Assembly: GCA_002729525.1 (NCBI GenBank)
Contig: PBYI01000034.1
Span: forward strand, 81,854 to 145,853
Direction of reading: 5' to 3'
From: Nocardioides sp.
Lineage (GTDB): Bacteria; Actinomycetota; Actinomycetes; Propionibacteriales; Nocardioidaceae
DNA length: 64,000 nt
The translations under genes were made by a program, and so were the position numbers. The number at the start of each line of letters is the position of its first letter. Within the stretch, counting starts at the first letter, position 1. The notes below the pieces were generated by a model. The model saw nothing but the letters and a program-made list of their open reading frames with translations, was not told where the DNA came from and made no database searches. Positions 24,160 to 33,075 of this stretch are shown one piece after another.

Positions 24160-24990
24160 TCAGCTGCTGTCGTTGGTATCCATGAGCCGAGTGACCATCC
24201 GCACGGCGTCCCGCTGTGCCACGAGCAGCGCCGAGGACCTCCAGACGCCGGTAGTGCCGTGCTCGGCGTGCCGGATGACCACAGAGGGCTCGTGACGGAC
24301 CGGAACCCCGATCCGGCGGCACGTCTCCCCGACAGTGATCTCCTCGCCGAACAGGAAGGCGCCGTGCGCAAGGTCGCCACCGTGCGCGAAGTAGGCCGGT
24401 GGGAACGCGATGCACGAACCGTGCGGCGCGTAGATCTCGCGTGCGGGGCTGGTGCCTCCGGTATCGCGGCCGCCCCCGAGCCGCCGCAGGGCATGCTGGA
24501 CCGGGGGGCCGAATCGCGCGACGGGCGTCCAGCGGGTCTGCCAGCGCCACCGCTCGCGGGTCGCCCGTCCGGGGCGCTCGACCAGGTAGGGGTTCTGGTC
24601 CCGGCCTGAACGACCACTTAGGATCGAGGGCGCGACGACAGCATCGGGGCTGACCGAGAGCAGTCTCTCGACGAACGTCGGTGACGGGAGCAGGTCTGCG
24701 TTCGCCACCACGACCCACTCCTGAAGCGGTTGCGCCGCCTCGAGCCCGAGGCGCGCGCCCCCGAAGTAGCCCGCGTTCACCGGCGCCTCGACGACCGCCA
24801 CCCGAGCCTCGCCGGCGCCGAGCGAACGAAGCCGGCCGCGCTCCACGGCGTCGCCCGAGTTCTCCACCACCACCACACGCCAGGACTGGTCGGTGCCGCG
24901 TTGCAGCGCGGCCACCTGGTCGCACGCGTCACCGGCACCCCCGTGACTGACCACCAGCAGGACAACCCGGCCCGGACGTTCAGGAGTCAC
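24160..24990 (-). CDS. Family 2 glycosyltransferase
   Basis: This 276-residue GT-A-fold enzyme has the nucleotide-sugar-binding start VVLLVVSHGGAGDACDQVAAL, the substrate loop VNAGYFGGARLGLEAA, and an ANADLL segment in the DXD position, then a C-terminal part ending in a helical FGEEITVGETCRRIG acceptor-site block like rhamnosyl- or galactofuranosyl-transferases. It has no membrane segment and would work at the cytoplasmic face. Its start overlaps the stop of the next glycosyltransferase gene by 11 bases. It is last of the three-gene minus-strand envelope-glycan set. The donor and acceptor are unknown. Confidence 0.85.
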   Translation of the reverse strand: MTPERPGRVVLLVVSHGGAGDACDQVAALQRGTDQSWRVVVVENSGDAVERGRLRSLGAGEARVAVVEAPVNAGYFGGARLGLEAAQPLQEWVVVANADLLPSPTFVERLLSVSPDAVVAPSILSGRSGRDQNPYLVERPGRATRERWRWQTRWTPVARFGPPVQHALRRLGGGRDTGGTSPAREIYAPHGSCIAFPPAYFAHGGDLAHGAFLFGEEITVGETCRRIGVPVRHEPSVVIRHAEHGTTGVWRSSALLVAQRDAVRMVTRLMDTNDSS

Positions 24991-25828
24991 GGGATCGACC
25001 GTCCTCGGGCGGCGCGGTCACGAGGAGTCGTCGGAGCACCGCGCGTACGCCGGCTGCCGGGAGAAGCCTCACTCCCGACCGGAGGACTAGGTTCCGGTAC
25101 ATCATCGGCGTGCTGACGATCCCGTGGTCTCGCAGAGACATCTGGAGCGTGCGCTCGCACGCGTGGATCGCGCGGGCGCGGCGGCGTCGGTATGCGCCCT
25201 CGTCAGCCCGGAAGAGGACCAAGACCTCCTCGAGATTCTCCATTCGCGCCCCTGCGGCAGCCATGCGGCCGAAGAGCTCGTAGTCCTGCATATAGCGCAG
25301 ACCCGCGTAGTTGCCGACCTCGAGAGCTAGATCGCGGCGATAAAGAGAAGTGGGGTGGTTGAACGGGTTATTCCACCTCATGCGTCGAGCGATCCCTTCA
25401 GGCGACAGCGGTGGCCGGCGCACGCCGATTATCCGCGACGGATCACCTTCGAACTCACCCATCGCAGATCCTACGAGATCGAGGTCTCCTCTATGAACAC
25501 GAGCCATCTGGGTTTCCAGTCGAGGCGGAAGGTTGATGTCGTCGGCGTCCGCCTTCGCGATCCAAGTTCCGGCCGCCGTTTCCACGCCCGCCGCGTTTGC
25601 CCATCCCGCACCTCGATTCTCCGAAAACTTCCTCACGGTCACGCATCCGTGGGATCTGCGGAGAACTCGGATGATGGCGTGATGCGTCTCGCCGAGCGGT
25701 CCGTCCGCAACGACGACAACCTCATCCGGACCTCGCACCTGGGAGACGACACTTTCCACAGCCGCGCGGAATTGGGCGGGGTTGACCCCACCGTGAACCG
25801 GCATCACAAGCGAAACGGTCTCGGTCAC
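24980..25828 (-). CDS. Family 2 glycosyltransferase
   Basis: This 282-residue GT2 protein opens TETVSLVMPVHGGVNPAQFRAAVESVVSQ, the classic GT2 start. DEVVVVADGP is the nucleotide loop, AWIAKADADDINLP holds the DXD motif, and MRWNNPFNHPTSLYRRD with LRYMQDYELFGRM is the typical acceptor region with its ED-like acid. It resembles WbbL/EpsE-type transferases that build surface polysaccharide. It overlaps the DUF2142 stop by 4 bases and the following GT2 start by 11. Its base composition is lower in G+C than the flanking core genes, as in the rest of this block. Confidence 0.88.
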   Translation of the reverse strand: MTETVSLVMPVHGGVNPAQFRAAVESVVSQVRGPDEVVVVADGPLGETHHAIIRVLRRSHGCVTVRKFSENRGAGWANAAGVETAAGTWIAKADADDINLPPRLETQMARVHRGDLDLVGSAMGEFEGDPSRIIGVRRPPLSPEGIARRMRWNNPFNHPTSLYRRDLALEVGNYAGLRYMQDYELFGRMAAAGARMENLEEVLVLFRADEGAYRRRRARAIHACERTLQMSLRDHGIVSTPMMYRNLVLRSGVRLLPAAGVRAVLRRLLVTAPPEDGRSRDS

Positions 25829-27387
25829 CTGCTGCGCTCCACCCGTGTAGCCGGATTGCTCATGCCTGGGACCAAGCGGCAGGAACGAAGGGCCATACCA
25901 AACGCCGCCGCGGAGAGGATCACTAAAGCAAGGACCAGGGCACCGGACGGTGCGTGCCAGAACGGATCTTGGATGGATGGGGCCCGGCGCTCCTCAGCGC
26001 GAAGCACGGAAACCAGGGAAAAAAGCGAACCGACCGCCATTCCGACAACCGCTACGACAGCGGCGCGCGCCTCGATCCTTTCAGACGTCCTGCCCGCAAG
26101 GATCTGTGCGGAGATTACGATGAAGCCGACGCTAAAGGGCAGCCCGTACCTCCCCTGCCAGATAAGGCCCCTTTCTGCGACCGTGGTCGCCGTGGCAGCG
26201 ACGGGGAGAAGCATGGCGACGAGAAGAGATGACGCAAGCACGAACTTCTGGCGGCGCGTGGCGAAAAGCAGAGCGCCGACGAAGAACGCTAGTGCGGCAA
26301 GCGCATAGACCGCGTACGTCGTCGCAGGTGCTGGCTGGTCTGGAAATGGATAGGCGCCAATCGACTGCAGCGGCCACACGAAGAGTTGCGCGATCCAGTT
26401 GATCGAATGAGATCCCGGCGGGTCTCGGGGAACGGACACCCGAGCGGGGCCGCGGATCCACCACATGAACGTCGCGCCCGCAGCGCCAACAATCAACAAT
26501 GCCAAGGAGGCCCGCACAGGGTGCCGCCGAACAGCTCCGACAAGGCGATTCCCGTCAAAGGCCACCGCAGTCAGGCAGATCATCACCAGGAAAACGGGGC
26601 CGAGGAGACGGAGTGAGACCAACACACCAGCCGAAGCGGCGAGGGTACAGATGAGCACCGCCCGGTCAGCGTCCGCCTCCGACCGCGCCAAGGCAAGAAG
26701 CGCACACCAGACGGCTAGCGCTGCGCACATCTCCACGCCGTTGGGCGCGACGATCGACGACGAGTACGTCACCATGGGTGTTACGGCCAAAATGAGGCCG
26801 ACCCGCGGCCATCGCGAGCGTGTCCGACAGGCAGCAGTCGCTGCACCGAGAAGCAAGATGCTCGCAAGCACGGCGGTTGCCAAGCGCATCACGTACAAAG
26901 CGACTGCACCGTCGAAAGGTCTCGCGACCGTACCGACGAGGAAGTAGAAACCCGGGTAGTAAGTTCCAGCACCCGACCCGACTCGCACGAGACCATCGCC
27001 CTCTTCGGCCGCTGGAGTGCAGTTGTCCGGCCCGGTGTAAGGCAGCGAGGAGCACTGCGCCGTGGCGGCGTCGACGATATCTTGCGGAACGGTGACGAGC
27101 ACGCCACGCCCGTCCGCCACAGGATCGGAAGCCACCCACTCACCCCGCGCCACCGCTGCGGCACGATAGGCGTGGTCAAACTCATCTGCTCCTCGAAACG
27201 GCGGCACAACCAGGATCCACACAGCCTGGATCAAGAGGAATCCAAGAGTTAGCCACGCGCCGTACCGCAGCTCAGGCCTGCACCCTTCACGGCTGATTGG
27301 GCTAACGCGCACCACCGCCCAGATGCTAGACGGCACCAGGCCACTGCGGCACGGATGATGAACGGCGAACCGATGAGCCTTTGACAC
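25825..27387 (-). CDS. DUF2142-type polytopic membrane protein
   Basis: This protein of up to 520 residues has about 11 transmembrane helices. Near the N-terminus it carries FLLIQAVWILVVPPFRGADEFDHAYRAAAVARGEW, the acidic first-loop signature of DUF2142 and of GT-C-like membrane glycosyltransferases. A large external loop with two Cys follows. It may transfer a lipid-linked sugar outside the membrane, together with the two GT2 enzymes that follow it with 4-base and 11-base overlaps. The start is uncertain: GTG 27387 gives 44 residues before the first helix, and GTG 27312 (VRVSPISREG) gives 19, closer to the family. Local G+C is low (38 of 60 bases at 26461-26520). Confidence 0.8.
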   Translation of the reverse strand: MSKAHRFAVHHPCRSGLVPSSIWAVVRVSPISREGCRPELRYGAWLTLGFLLIQAVWILVVPPFRGADEFDHAYRAAAVARGEWVASDPVADGRGVLVTVPQDIVDAATAQCSSLPYTGPDNCTPAAEEGDGLVRVGSGAGTYYPGFYFLVGTVARPFDGAVALYVMRLATAVLASILLLGAATAACRTRSRWPRVGLILAVTPMVTYSSSIVAPNGVEMCAALAVWCALLALARSEADADRAVLICTLAASAGVLVSLRLLGPVFLVMICLTAVAFDGNRLVGAVRRHPVRASLALLIVGAAGATFMWWIRGPARVSVPRDPPGSHSINWIAQLFVWPLQSIGAYPFPDQPAPATTYAVYALAALAFFVGALLFATRRQKFVLASSLLVAMLLPVAATATTVAERGLIWQGRYGLPFSVGFIVISAQILAGRTSERIEARAAVVAVVGMAVGSLFSLVSVLRAEERRAPSIQDPFWHAPSGALVLALVILSAAAFGMALRSCRLVPGMSNPATRVERSR

Positions 27388-27512
27388 CTAGTCACTTCGG
27401 GCTACGCCATCCAGGCCAGTGGACACAATTCGTGGCCGCCGCCTCCACGACGTGGACCTCGGCGCTCGGGACTTCCTACTGTTTGTGTCACCCCCCGATG
27501 GCTGGAGCCACC

Positions 27513-28214
27513 ATGACCGCACTGAGCGCCACCCCCCAGGCATGCATCGTCATCCCGATGTACGACGAGGGCGCCGTGATCGCGGACGTCGTGCTCGGCG
27601 CGCTGGCCGGCTTCGCGAGGGTCGTCTGCGTGGACGACGGCAGCACCGACGACTGCGCCGAGGTCGCCCGCGAAGCCGGTGCGGACGTCGTACGGCACCC
27701 CGTCAACCTCGGTCAGGGCGCCGCCATCGAGACGGGCGTGCGTCACGCGCTGCGCGACCCGGCGGTCACCCACGTGGTGACGTTCGACGCCGACGGCCAG
27801 CACCGGGTCACCGACGCGCTGTTGATGGTCGAACGGGCGGTCCGCGACGACGTCCAGGTCGTCCTGGGCTCGCGCTTCCTCGGCACCGCTGCGAGCGTGC
27901 CGGCAGGCCGTCGACGGGTGCTCCGGATGGCCACGGCCTTCACCCGCGCCACCACCGGCCTCTCGCTCACCGACGCCCACAACGGGCTGCGCGTCCTCCG
28001 CCGCGACGCCGCCGAGCAGCTCGCGCTGCGCCAGCACGGCATGTCGCACGCCAGCGAGATCCTCGAGCGGATCGCCCGCAACGGCTGGAGCCACGTCGAG
28101 CACCCGGTGACGATCGACTACACCGACTACTCCCGCGCGAAGGGCCAAAAGGCGTACAACGCGCTCAACATCCTCTTCGACCTCGCCGTCGGCCGGATGA
28201 GGCACGCGGCGTGA
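27513..28214 (+). CDS. Family 2 glycosyltransferase (dolichol-phosphate mannosyltransferase-like)
   Basis: This 233-residue polyprenyl-phosphate glycosyltransferase-like enzyme begins ACIVIPMYDEGAVIADVV. VCVDDGSTDDC is the nucleotide-binding loop, VVTFDADGQH holds the DXD motif, and VVLGSRFLG with DAHNGLRVLRRDAA completes the GT2/DPM pattern. It probably charges a polyprenyl phosphate with one sugar for later use on the outer face. GGAG lies five bases before the ATG at 27513, preferred over ATG 27498. The next gene, a DUF2304 membrane protein, overlaps by 4 bases. It is divergent from the DUF2142 gene and has normal, high G+C. Confidence 0.9.
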   Translation: MTALSATPQACIVIPMYDEGAVIADVVLGALAGFARVVCVDDGSTDDCAEVAREAGADVVRHPVNLGQGAAIETGVRHALRDPAVTHVVTFDADGQHRVTDALLMVERAVRDDVQVVLGSRFLGTAASVPAGRRRVLRMATAFTRATTGLSLTDAHNGLRVLRRDAAEQLALRQHGMSHASEILERIARNGWSHVEHPVTIDYTDYSRAKGQKAYNALNILFDLAVGRMRHAA

Positions 28215-28561
28215 TCATCAAGCTCGTCCTGCTCGCCGGTCTCGCCGGCGCCGCGGTCATGCTGGTGCGCGGTCGTCCGACCGCCCTCAACCTGCTCGTA
28301 CGCCGCGCACTCACGCTCGCCACGATCGTCGCGGGCGCGATCGCCGTGCTGGTGCCGTCGCTGGTGACGGACGTGGCGAACGCCCTCGGCGTCGGCCGGG
28401 GCACCGACCTCGTGCTCTACCTGCTCTGCGTGGCGTTCCTGTTCGTCTCGATCGCGCTCTACCAGCGGATCGCGGTGCTCCACGACCGACAGGTCGAGAT
28501 GGCCCGCAAGCACGCGCTGCTGGAGGCCGAGCTCCGCGCGGCACGTCGCTCCGACGCCTGA
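28211..28561 (+). CDS. DUF2304 family small membrane protein
   Basis: This 116-residue protein has three hydrophobic helices (about 2-19, 31-50, 65-85) and a C-terminal coiled-coil tail (HDRQVEMARKHALLEAELRAA). This is the DUF2304 pattern, usually encoded right after a DPM-like glycosyltransferase, and here the GTG start overlaps that gene's stop as GTGA. It may anchor the transferase or help move its lipid-linked product. The biochemical role is unproved. Confidence 0.85.
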   Translation: MIIKLVLLAGLAGAAVMLVRGRPTALNLLVRRALTLATIVAGAIAVLVPSLVTDVANALGVGRGTDLVLYLLCVAFLFVSIALYQRIAVLHDRQVEMARKHALLEAELRAARRSDA

Positions 28562-28583
28562 GGCGCCCGTCCGCGTCCGGTCG

Positions 28584-28589
28584 TAGGGT
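28584..28589 (+). promoter_or_regulatory. -10 box for the AsnC-domain gene (leaderless)
   Basis: TAGGGT ends six bases before the GTG at 28596. Transcript start would coincide with the start codon, and there is no ribosome site. Confidence 0.5.
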
Positions 28590-28595
28590 GACCAC

Positions 28596-28874
28596 GTGAT
28601 CACCGCCATCGTGTTCGTCAAGGCCGAGGTCGACCGGATCCCCGAGGTCGCCGAGGAGATCGCCGCGATCGACGGCATCAGCGAGGTCTACTCCGTCACC
28701 GGGCAGATCGACCTGGTCGCCATGGTGCGGGTGCGGCGCAACGAGGACGTCGCCGCCGTGGTCGCCGATAAGGTCAACAAGGTGGTCGGCGTGACCGGCA
28801 CCGAGACGCACATCGCCTTCCGGGCCTACTCGCGGCTCGACCTCGAGTCCGCCTTCTCGCTCGGCCTGGACTGA
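28596..28874 (+). CDS. Lrp/AsnC ligand-binding-domain protein (stand-alone RAM domain)
   Basis: This 92-residue protein is the ligand-binding RAM half of Lrp/AsnC regulators with no helix-turn-helix. It reads ITAIVFVKAEVDRIPEVAEEIAAIDGISEVYSVTGQIDLVAMVRVRRNEDVAAVVADKV, the beta-alpha-beta-beta-alpha-beta order with the GQIDL turn. Such proteins form decamers and bind amino acids. It lies convergent with trpD, 27 bases away, and conserved neighbourship with trpD may link it to tryptophan or other amino-acid sensing. That link is inference. Confidence 0.9.
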   Translation: MITAIVFVKAEVDRIPEVAEEIAAIDGISEVYSVTGQIDLVAMVRVRRNEDVAAVVADKVNKVVGVTGTETHIAFRAYSRLDLESAFSLGLD

Positions 28875-28901
28875 GGCTGAGCTGAGCGGAGCGGAGCAGG
28901 G

Positions 28902-29924
28902 TCAGCCGGTCGCGGCGACCCAGCGCTCGAGGGTCGCGGCAGCGGCGCCCGAGTCGACAGCCTCCGCAGCGCGGGCCATCCCGGCCGACAGGCGCTCGTC
29001 GAGCGATCCGGCCTCCGCCGCGTGCACGGCCAGCGCCGCACCGGCGTTGAGCAGCACCGCGTCGCGCACGGGTCCGCGGTCGCCCGCGAGCAGGCGGCGT
29101 ACGACCTCGGCGTTGTAGGCGGCGTTGCCGCCACGCAGGTCCTCGGCGGTGGCGGGAGCCAGACCGTGGGCGGACGGGTCGAGCGTGGCCGTGGTGATCT
29201 CGCCTCCGGCGACCATCCAGACCTGCGACGTCGTGGTCGTGGTGAGCTCGTCGAGCCCGTCGTCGCCGCGGAACACCCACGCGTCGGCACCACGACGCGC
29301 GAAGACGCCGGCCATCACGGGCGCCATCCGCGGGTCGGCACAGCCGATCGCGTTGGCGGCCGGTCGGGCGGGGTTGGCCAGGGGGCCGAGGAAGTTGAAC
29401 GTCGTACCGATGCCGAGCTCGCGCCGCGGCCCGGCGGTGTGCCGCATGGCCGGGTTGAACGCCGCGGCGAAGCAGAAGGTGATGCCGGCCTCGACCGCGA
29501 TCTCCGCGACCCGGTCGGGCGCGACGTCGAGGCGTACGCCGAGCGCCTCGAGCACGTCGGCGCTCCCGCACTCCGAGGACGCCGACCGGTTGCCGTGCTT
29601 GACGACCCGCGCCCCGGCGCCCGCGGCGACGACGGCCGACATCGTGGAGATGTTGACCGACATCGAGCGGTCGCCGCCCGTGCCGACCACGTCGAGCAGC
29701 CGCCCCTCGACCGAGATCGGCGTACGCCGCTCCCACATCGCGTCGACGAGGCCGGTGACCTCGTCGATCGTCTCGCCCTTGGCGCGCAGCGCCACAGCGA
29801 AGCCGGCCACCTGGGCGGGGGTCGCCTCACCGGCGAGGATCTCCCCCATCGCCCAGGACGTCTGGTCGGCGGAGAGGTCGGAGCCGACGACGAGCGCGCC
29901 GAGGACCTCGGGCCACGTGCTCAC
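28902..29924 (-). CDS. trpD: Anthranilate phosphoribosyltransferase
   Basis: This 340-residue enzyme transfers phosphoribose from PRPP to anthranilate, the second step of tryptophan synthesis. It shows [16 protein letters not shown] (PRPP glycine loop), [21 protein letters not shown] (phosphate and anthranilate binding), and [20 protein letters not shown]. Full length for the family. The start is GTG 29924. No other trp gene is adjacent, as in M. tuberculosis, where trpD (Rv2192c) stands next to ctaE. It is 22 bases downstream of the receiver-like gene on the same strand. Confidence 0.96.
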   Translation of the reverse strand: MSTWPEVLGALVVGSDLSADQTSWAMGEILAGEATPAQVAGFAVALRAKGETIDEVTGLVDAMWERRTPISVEGRLLDVVGTGGDRSMSVNISTMSAVVAAGAGARVVKHGNRSASSECGSADVLEALGVRLDVAPDRVAEIAVEAGITFCFAAAFNPAMRHTAGPRRELGIGTTFNFLGPLANPARPAANAIGCADPRMAPVMAGVFARRGADAWVFRGDDGLDELTTTTTSQVWMVAGGEITTATLDPSAHGLAPATAEDLRGGNAAYNAEVVRRLLAGDRGPVRDAVLLNAGAALAVHAAEAGSLDERLSAGMARAAEAVDSGAAAATLERWVAATG

Positions 29925-29946
29925 GTGAACCTCTCGGGAAGGGACG

Positions 29947-30375
29947 TCAGGCCTGCGCGGGCACGCGCGGGAGCAGCAGCCCCACGACGGCCTCGGCGAG
30001 CTGGATCGGGTCGATCGGGTGCGGCACGGCCGCGTCGGCTCGCGACCAGGTCGCCAGCCAGGCGTCCTGCGGCCGACCGGTGAGCACCAGGAGCGGCGGG
30101 CACCGGTAGATCTCGTCCTTCAGCTGCTTCGCGACGCCCATGCCACCGGCGGGGACGGCCTCGCCGTCGAGGATCGCCAGGTCGATGCCGCCGGCGTCCA
30201 GGTGCTGGATCACGACCGGCTCGGTCGCGACCTCGACGTAACTCAGCTCGGGCAGGTCGGGGTGGACCGACCGGCCCAGCGCCAGGATGACCTGCTCGCG
30301 CACGCGGGCGTCGTCGGAGTAGACCAGGACCTTGAGCTTCCCGGGCGAGTGCGGGGCGGATGCGGCGTCGGTCAC
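29947..30375 (-). CDS. Receiver-like single-domain protein
   Basis: This 142-residue protein has a response-regulator-like alpha/beta core: [22 protein letters not shown], then [23 protein letters not shown] where Asp is in the phospho-acceptor position, [12 protein letters not shown] (Thr), and a final helix [14 protein letters not shown]. There is no output domain, and the usual Lys is not obvious, so phosphorylation is uncertain. GTG 30375 gives a 4-base overlap with the upstream ctaG-like gene. It lies between a cytochrome oxidase assembly factor and trpD; its role is not known. Confidence 0.78.
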   Translation of the reverse strand: MTDAASAPHSPGKLKVLVYSDDARVREQVILALGRSVHPDLPELSYVEVATEPVVIQHLDAGGIDLAILDGEAVPAGGMGVAKQLKDEIYRCPPLLVLTGRPQDAWLATWSRADAAVPHPIDPIQLAEAVVGLLLPRVPAQA

Positions 30376-31412
30376 GGGGCGATCGTATCGGTCCGGACGT
30401 CCCGCGGCGCCCCGGCCTCCGAATCGGGTGCACCGGACTCCCCCGCTGCCGAGGCGTGCGCCGCGGACGCCTGCGCGGCGGCGCGCGCCTCCCGAGCCTC
30501 CAGCAGGTCGAGGCGGCGGTCCTCCCGCGCGGCCTCCTTCATCGAGGAGCGCACCCACTGGGTGAACAGCACGCCGAAGAACGCCAGGCCGACGAGGTCA
30601 CCGGATCCCCACAGCAGTCCGCCGGCGAGGTGCTGGTCGTCCAGCGGGTCCGGGAGCCACGTACCCATCGGGCCGTCGTGCAGCCTGGGGTACCAGTCGC
30701 CGCCGATGAGCGTGGTCTGCCCCATGATCGTGACACCCAGGAAGGCGTGGAACGGCAGCGTGAGCATCGACATGAGCAGCCGGAACGGGTAGGCGACCCG
30801 GCCCGGCACCGGGTCGATCCCGAGCAGCGGCCAGAAGAACAGCGCACCCACCAGCACCATGTGCACGTGCGTCATCTCGTGGACGTACGACGACTCCACC
30901 GACGCGCGGTACCAGCCGGAGAAGTACAGCGCCCACGGCGTGGTGATGTAGAGCACGAAGGTCAGCGGCGGGAACGACAGCACCCTCGCGACGCGGGAGT
31001 GCAGCACGGCCAGCAGCCACCGCCTCGGGGTCGAGGGCAGCGTCCGCAGCGCCAGCGTGACCGGCGCCCCGAGCGCGAGGGCCATCGGCACCAGCATCGC
31101 CAGCACCATGTGCTGGGCCATGTGCACGCTCAGGAGCGCGGAGTCGTACGCCGCGAACCCACTGCCGGTGACCAGGTAGAACGATCCCATCCCGACGCCG
31201 ACGAAGGAGATCGTGCGTCCCACGGGCCAGCGGTCACCCCGCGCGCGCAGCGTGCGCACGCCCAGCAGGTAGAGCCCGACGACCCAGACCGTGAGGACCA
31301 CCGCGACGGGCTCGATCGACCACTGCGAGAACACCGTCGACCACGACAGCGGAGGCAGGTAGGCAGCGCTCTCCGGGGCGGCTGCCAGGGCCTGGACAGG
31401 TGCGGTCGTCAC
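30372..31412 (-). CDS. Cytochrome c oxidase assembly protein (CtaG/caa3 type)
   Basis: This 346-residue membrane protein has about seven to eight helices. VHMAQHMVLAMLVPMALALGAPVTL and YVHEMTHVHMVLVGALFFWPLLGIDP carry the conserved His residues of the CtaG_caa3 family, thought to help deliver copper to cytochrome oxidase. A charged C-terminal tail (AREDRRLDLLEAREARAAAQ) is cytosolic. It is divergent from ctaE, with a TACAGT -10-like box at 31426-31421 eight bases before the GTG. Context beside ctaE supports the assembly role. Copper delivery itself is family knowledge, not seen here. Confidence 0.88.
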   Translation of the reverse strand: MTTAPVQALAAAPESAAYLPPLSWSTVFSQWSIEPVAVVLTVWVVGLYLLGVRTLRARGDRWPVGRTISFVGVGMGSFYLVTGSGFAAYDSALLSVHMAQHMVLAMLVPMALALGAPVTLALRTLPSTPRRWLLAVLHSRVARVLSFPPLTFVLYITTPWALYFSGWYRASVESSYVHEMTHVHMVLVGALFFWPLLGIDPVPGRVAYPFRLLMSMLTLPFHAFLGVTIMGQTTLIGGDWYPRLHDGPMGTWLPDPLDDQHLAGGLLWGSGDLVGLAFFGVLFTQWVRSSMKEAAREDRRLDLLEAREARAAAQASAAHASAAGESGAPDSEAGAPRDVRTDTIAP

Positions 31413-31420
31413 GGTGAATC

Positions 31421-31481
31421 ACTGTAGGCGGACCCCCGAGGAGGGGGCGGGCGTGCCCTTCGCGCGTTCGCCGTCCATAAT
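31421..31481. promoter_or_regulatory. Divergent leaderless promoters for the ctaG-like gene and ctaE
   Basis: Minus strand: TACAGT at 31426-31421, eight bases before the GTG at 31412. Plus strand: CATAAT at 31476-31481, six bases before the GTG at 31488. Both predict transcripts with little or no leader. Confidence 0.5.
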
Positions 31482-31487
31482 GTCCGC

Positions 31488-32126
31488 GTGGCGAGCACAG
31501 CGACCATCCCGGCCTCCCGACTCCACGGGCACCATGACCGTCCGAGCATGGTGGCCGTCGGCACCATCATCTGGTTGTCGAGCGAACTCATGTTCTTCGC
31601 GGCGCTCTTCGCCGCCTACTTCACGATCCGGGCCGTCAGCCCGGAGCTGTGGGCGGAGAACACCGAGGTCCTCAACGTCCCGTTCGCGTCGGTGAACACC
31701 ACGATCCTGGTGCTCAGTTCGCTGACCTGCCAGCTCGGCGTGTTCGCGGCCGAGCGCGGCCAGGTCGGCCGCAGCGGCGGTCTGCTCGACTTCCGCAAGT
31801 GGGGCCTGCGCGAGTGGTTCATCCTCACCTACGTCATGGGCGCCGTGTTCATCGGCGGCCAGGCGCTGGAGTACGCCGAGCTCATCCACGAGGGCATCAC
31901 GATCCCGGCGTCGTCCTACGGCACGATGTTCTACCTGACCACCGGCTTCCACGGCCTCCACGTCACCGGCGGACTGATCGCCTTCCTCTTCGTCCTGGGC
32001 CGCACCTACCTGGCCAAGAAGTTCACCCACGAGCAAGCGGTCTCCGCGATCGTCGTCAGCTACTACTGGCACTTCGTCGACGTCGTGTGGATCGGCCTGT
32101 TCGCCACCATCTACCTGATCAAGTAG
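31488..32126 (+). CDS. ctaE: Cytochrome c oxidase subunit III
   Basis: This 212-residue subunit of the aa3 oxidase has five helices, as in actinobacterial CtaE. Motifs include [25 protein letters not shown] at the first helix, [21 protein letters not shown] with the conserved His pair, and [25 protein letters not shown] at the C-terminus. It starts the ctaE-qcrCAB run, encoding parts of the bcc-aa3 supercomplex. A leaderless start at 31488 is suggested by a CATAAT box six bases upstream. qcrC follows after 55 bases. Confidence 0.96.
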   Translation: MASTATIPASRLHGHHDRPSMVAVGTIIWLSSELMFFAALFAAYFTIRAVSPELWAENTEVLNVPFASVNTTILVLSSLTCQLGVFAAERGQVGRSGGLLDFRKWGLREWFILTYVMGAVFIGGQALEYAELIHEGITIPASSYGTMFYLTTGFHGLHVTGGLIAFLFVLGRTYLAKKFTHEQAVSAIVVSYYWHFVDVVWIGLFATIYLIK

Positions 32127-32181
32127 CCGAGAGCGCCGCTAGAACCCGAGCCCTGCTCACGACGAAGACCGAGGACCCATC

Positions 32182-33075
32182 GTGCGTTTCCTGAACCGCT
32201 CCGCCGGCCGACTCTCGCGGCACCGCCGCAAGCCGCTCGCCGGCCTGGTGGTGCTGCTGCTGGGCCTGGTGCTCACCGGTGGTCTGTACTCCCTGTTCTC
32301 CCCCGGCGCCCAGGCCGAGACCTCCACCACGTCCGAGGACGTCACCAAGGGTCGCGAGCTCTTCATCGTCGGCTGCTCGTTCTGCCACGGCCAGAACGGT
32401 GAGGGCGTCCTCACCGACAACGGCACCCAGTACGGCCCCGCGCTCACCGACGTGGGCGCCGCCTCGGTCGACTTCCAGGTCGGCACCGGCCGCATGCCGA
32501 TGGCCCAGCCGGGCCAGCAGGCCGTGCGGAAGCCGGCGGTCTACACCGAGGAGGAGATCGCCCAGCTCGCGGCGTACGTCGACTCCCTCGGCACCGGGCC
32601 GGCCATCCCCGACGAGGCCGACTACTCCACCGAGGGCCTCAGCGACGAGGAGCGCCAGGCCGCGATCACCCGCGGCGGGCAGATCTTCCTCACCAACTGC
32701 ACCGCGTGCCACAACTTCGACGCGCAGGGCGGCGCCATGCCGCGCGGCGGGTTCGCCCCGAGCCTGCGCGGCGTGGAACCCAAGTACATCTACGAGGCGC
32801 TGCTCACCGGCCCGCAGTCGATGCCCTCGTTCTCCAACGGCAACCTGACCCCCGAGGAGAAGCGCGACGTGATCGCCTACCTCGAGGAGACCTCCGAGAT
32901 GCCGTCGTACGGCGGCGTCGGACTCGGCGCGCTCGGTCCGGTGGCCGAGGGTCTGTTCGCCTGGGTCGTCGGCATCGGCGCCCTGGTCGGGTTCGCGGTC
33001 TGGATCGCGGCCCACACCACCCGCACCACCCGTCGCAAGGACGGCGACATCGACGAGACGGGAGCGCACGCGTGA
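32182..33075 (+). CDS. qcrC: Cytochrome bc1 complex dihaem cytochrome c subunit
   Basis: This 297-residue dihaem cytochrome c replaces soluble cytochrome c in actinobacteria by linking complexes III and IV. An N-terminal helix (about 17-35) anchors or exports it. Two haem motifs, CSFCH and CTACH, each sit in its own cytochrome c fold, with Met ligands in GRMPMAQ and SMPSFSNG. A C-terminal transmembrane helix (GLFAWVVGIGALVGFAVWIA) and a charged tail follow. The stop overlaps the qcrA GTG by 4 bases. Confidence 0.97.
   Translation: MRFLNRSAGRLSRHRRKPLAGLVVLLLGLVLTGGLYSLFSPGAQAETSTTSEDVTKGRELFIVGCSFCHGQNGEGVLTDNGTQYGPALTDVGAASVDFQVGTGRMPMAQPGQQAVRKPAVYTEEEIAQLAAYVDSLGTGPAIPDEADYSTEGLSDEERQAAITRGGQIFLTNCTACHNFDAQGGAMPRGGFAPSLRGVEPKYIYEALLTGPQSMPSFSNGNLTPEEKRDVIAYLEETSEMPSYGGVGLGALGPVAEGLFAWVVGIGALVGFAVWIAAHTTRTTRRKDGDIDETGAHA

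Noticed and set aside
27387..27395. CCTAGTCAC, matching half of the palindrome upstream of flp
   Set aside because: Only one half-site is present with no inverted partner, and it overlaps the possible DUF2142 start; a single 9-base match is not enough to claim shared control.
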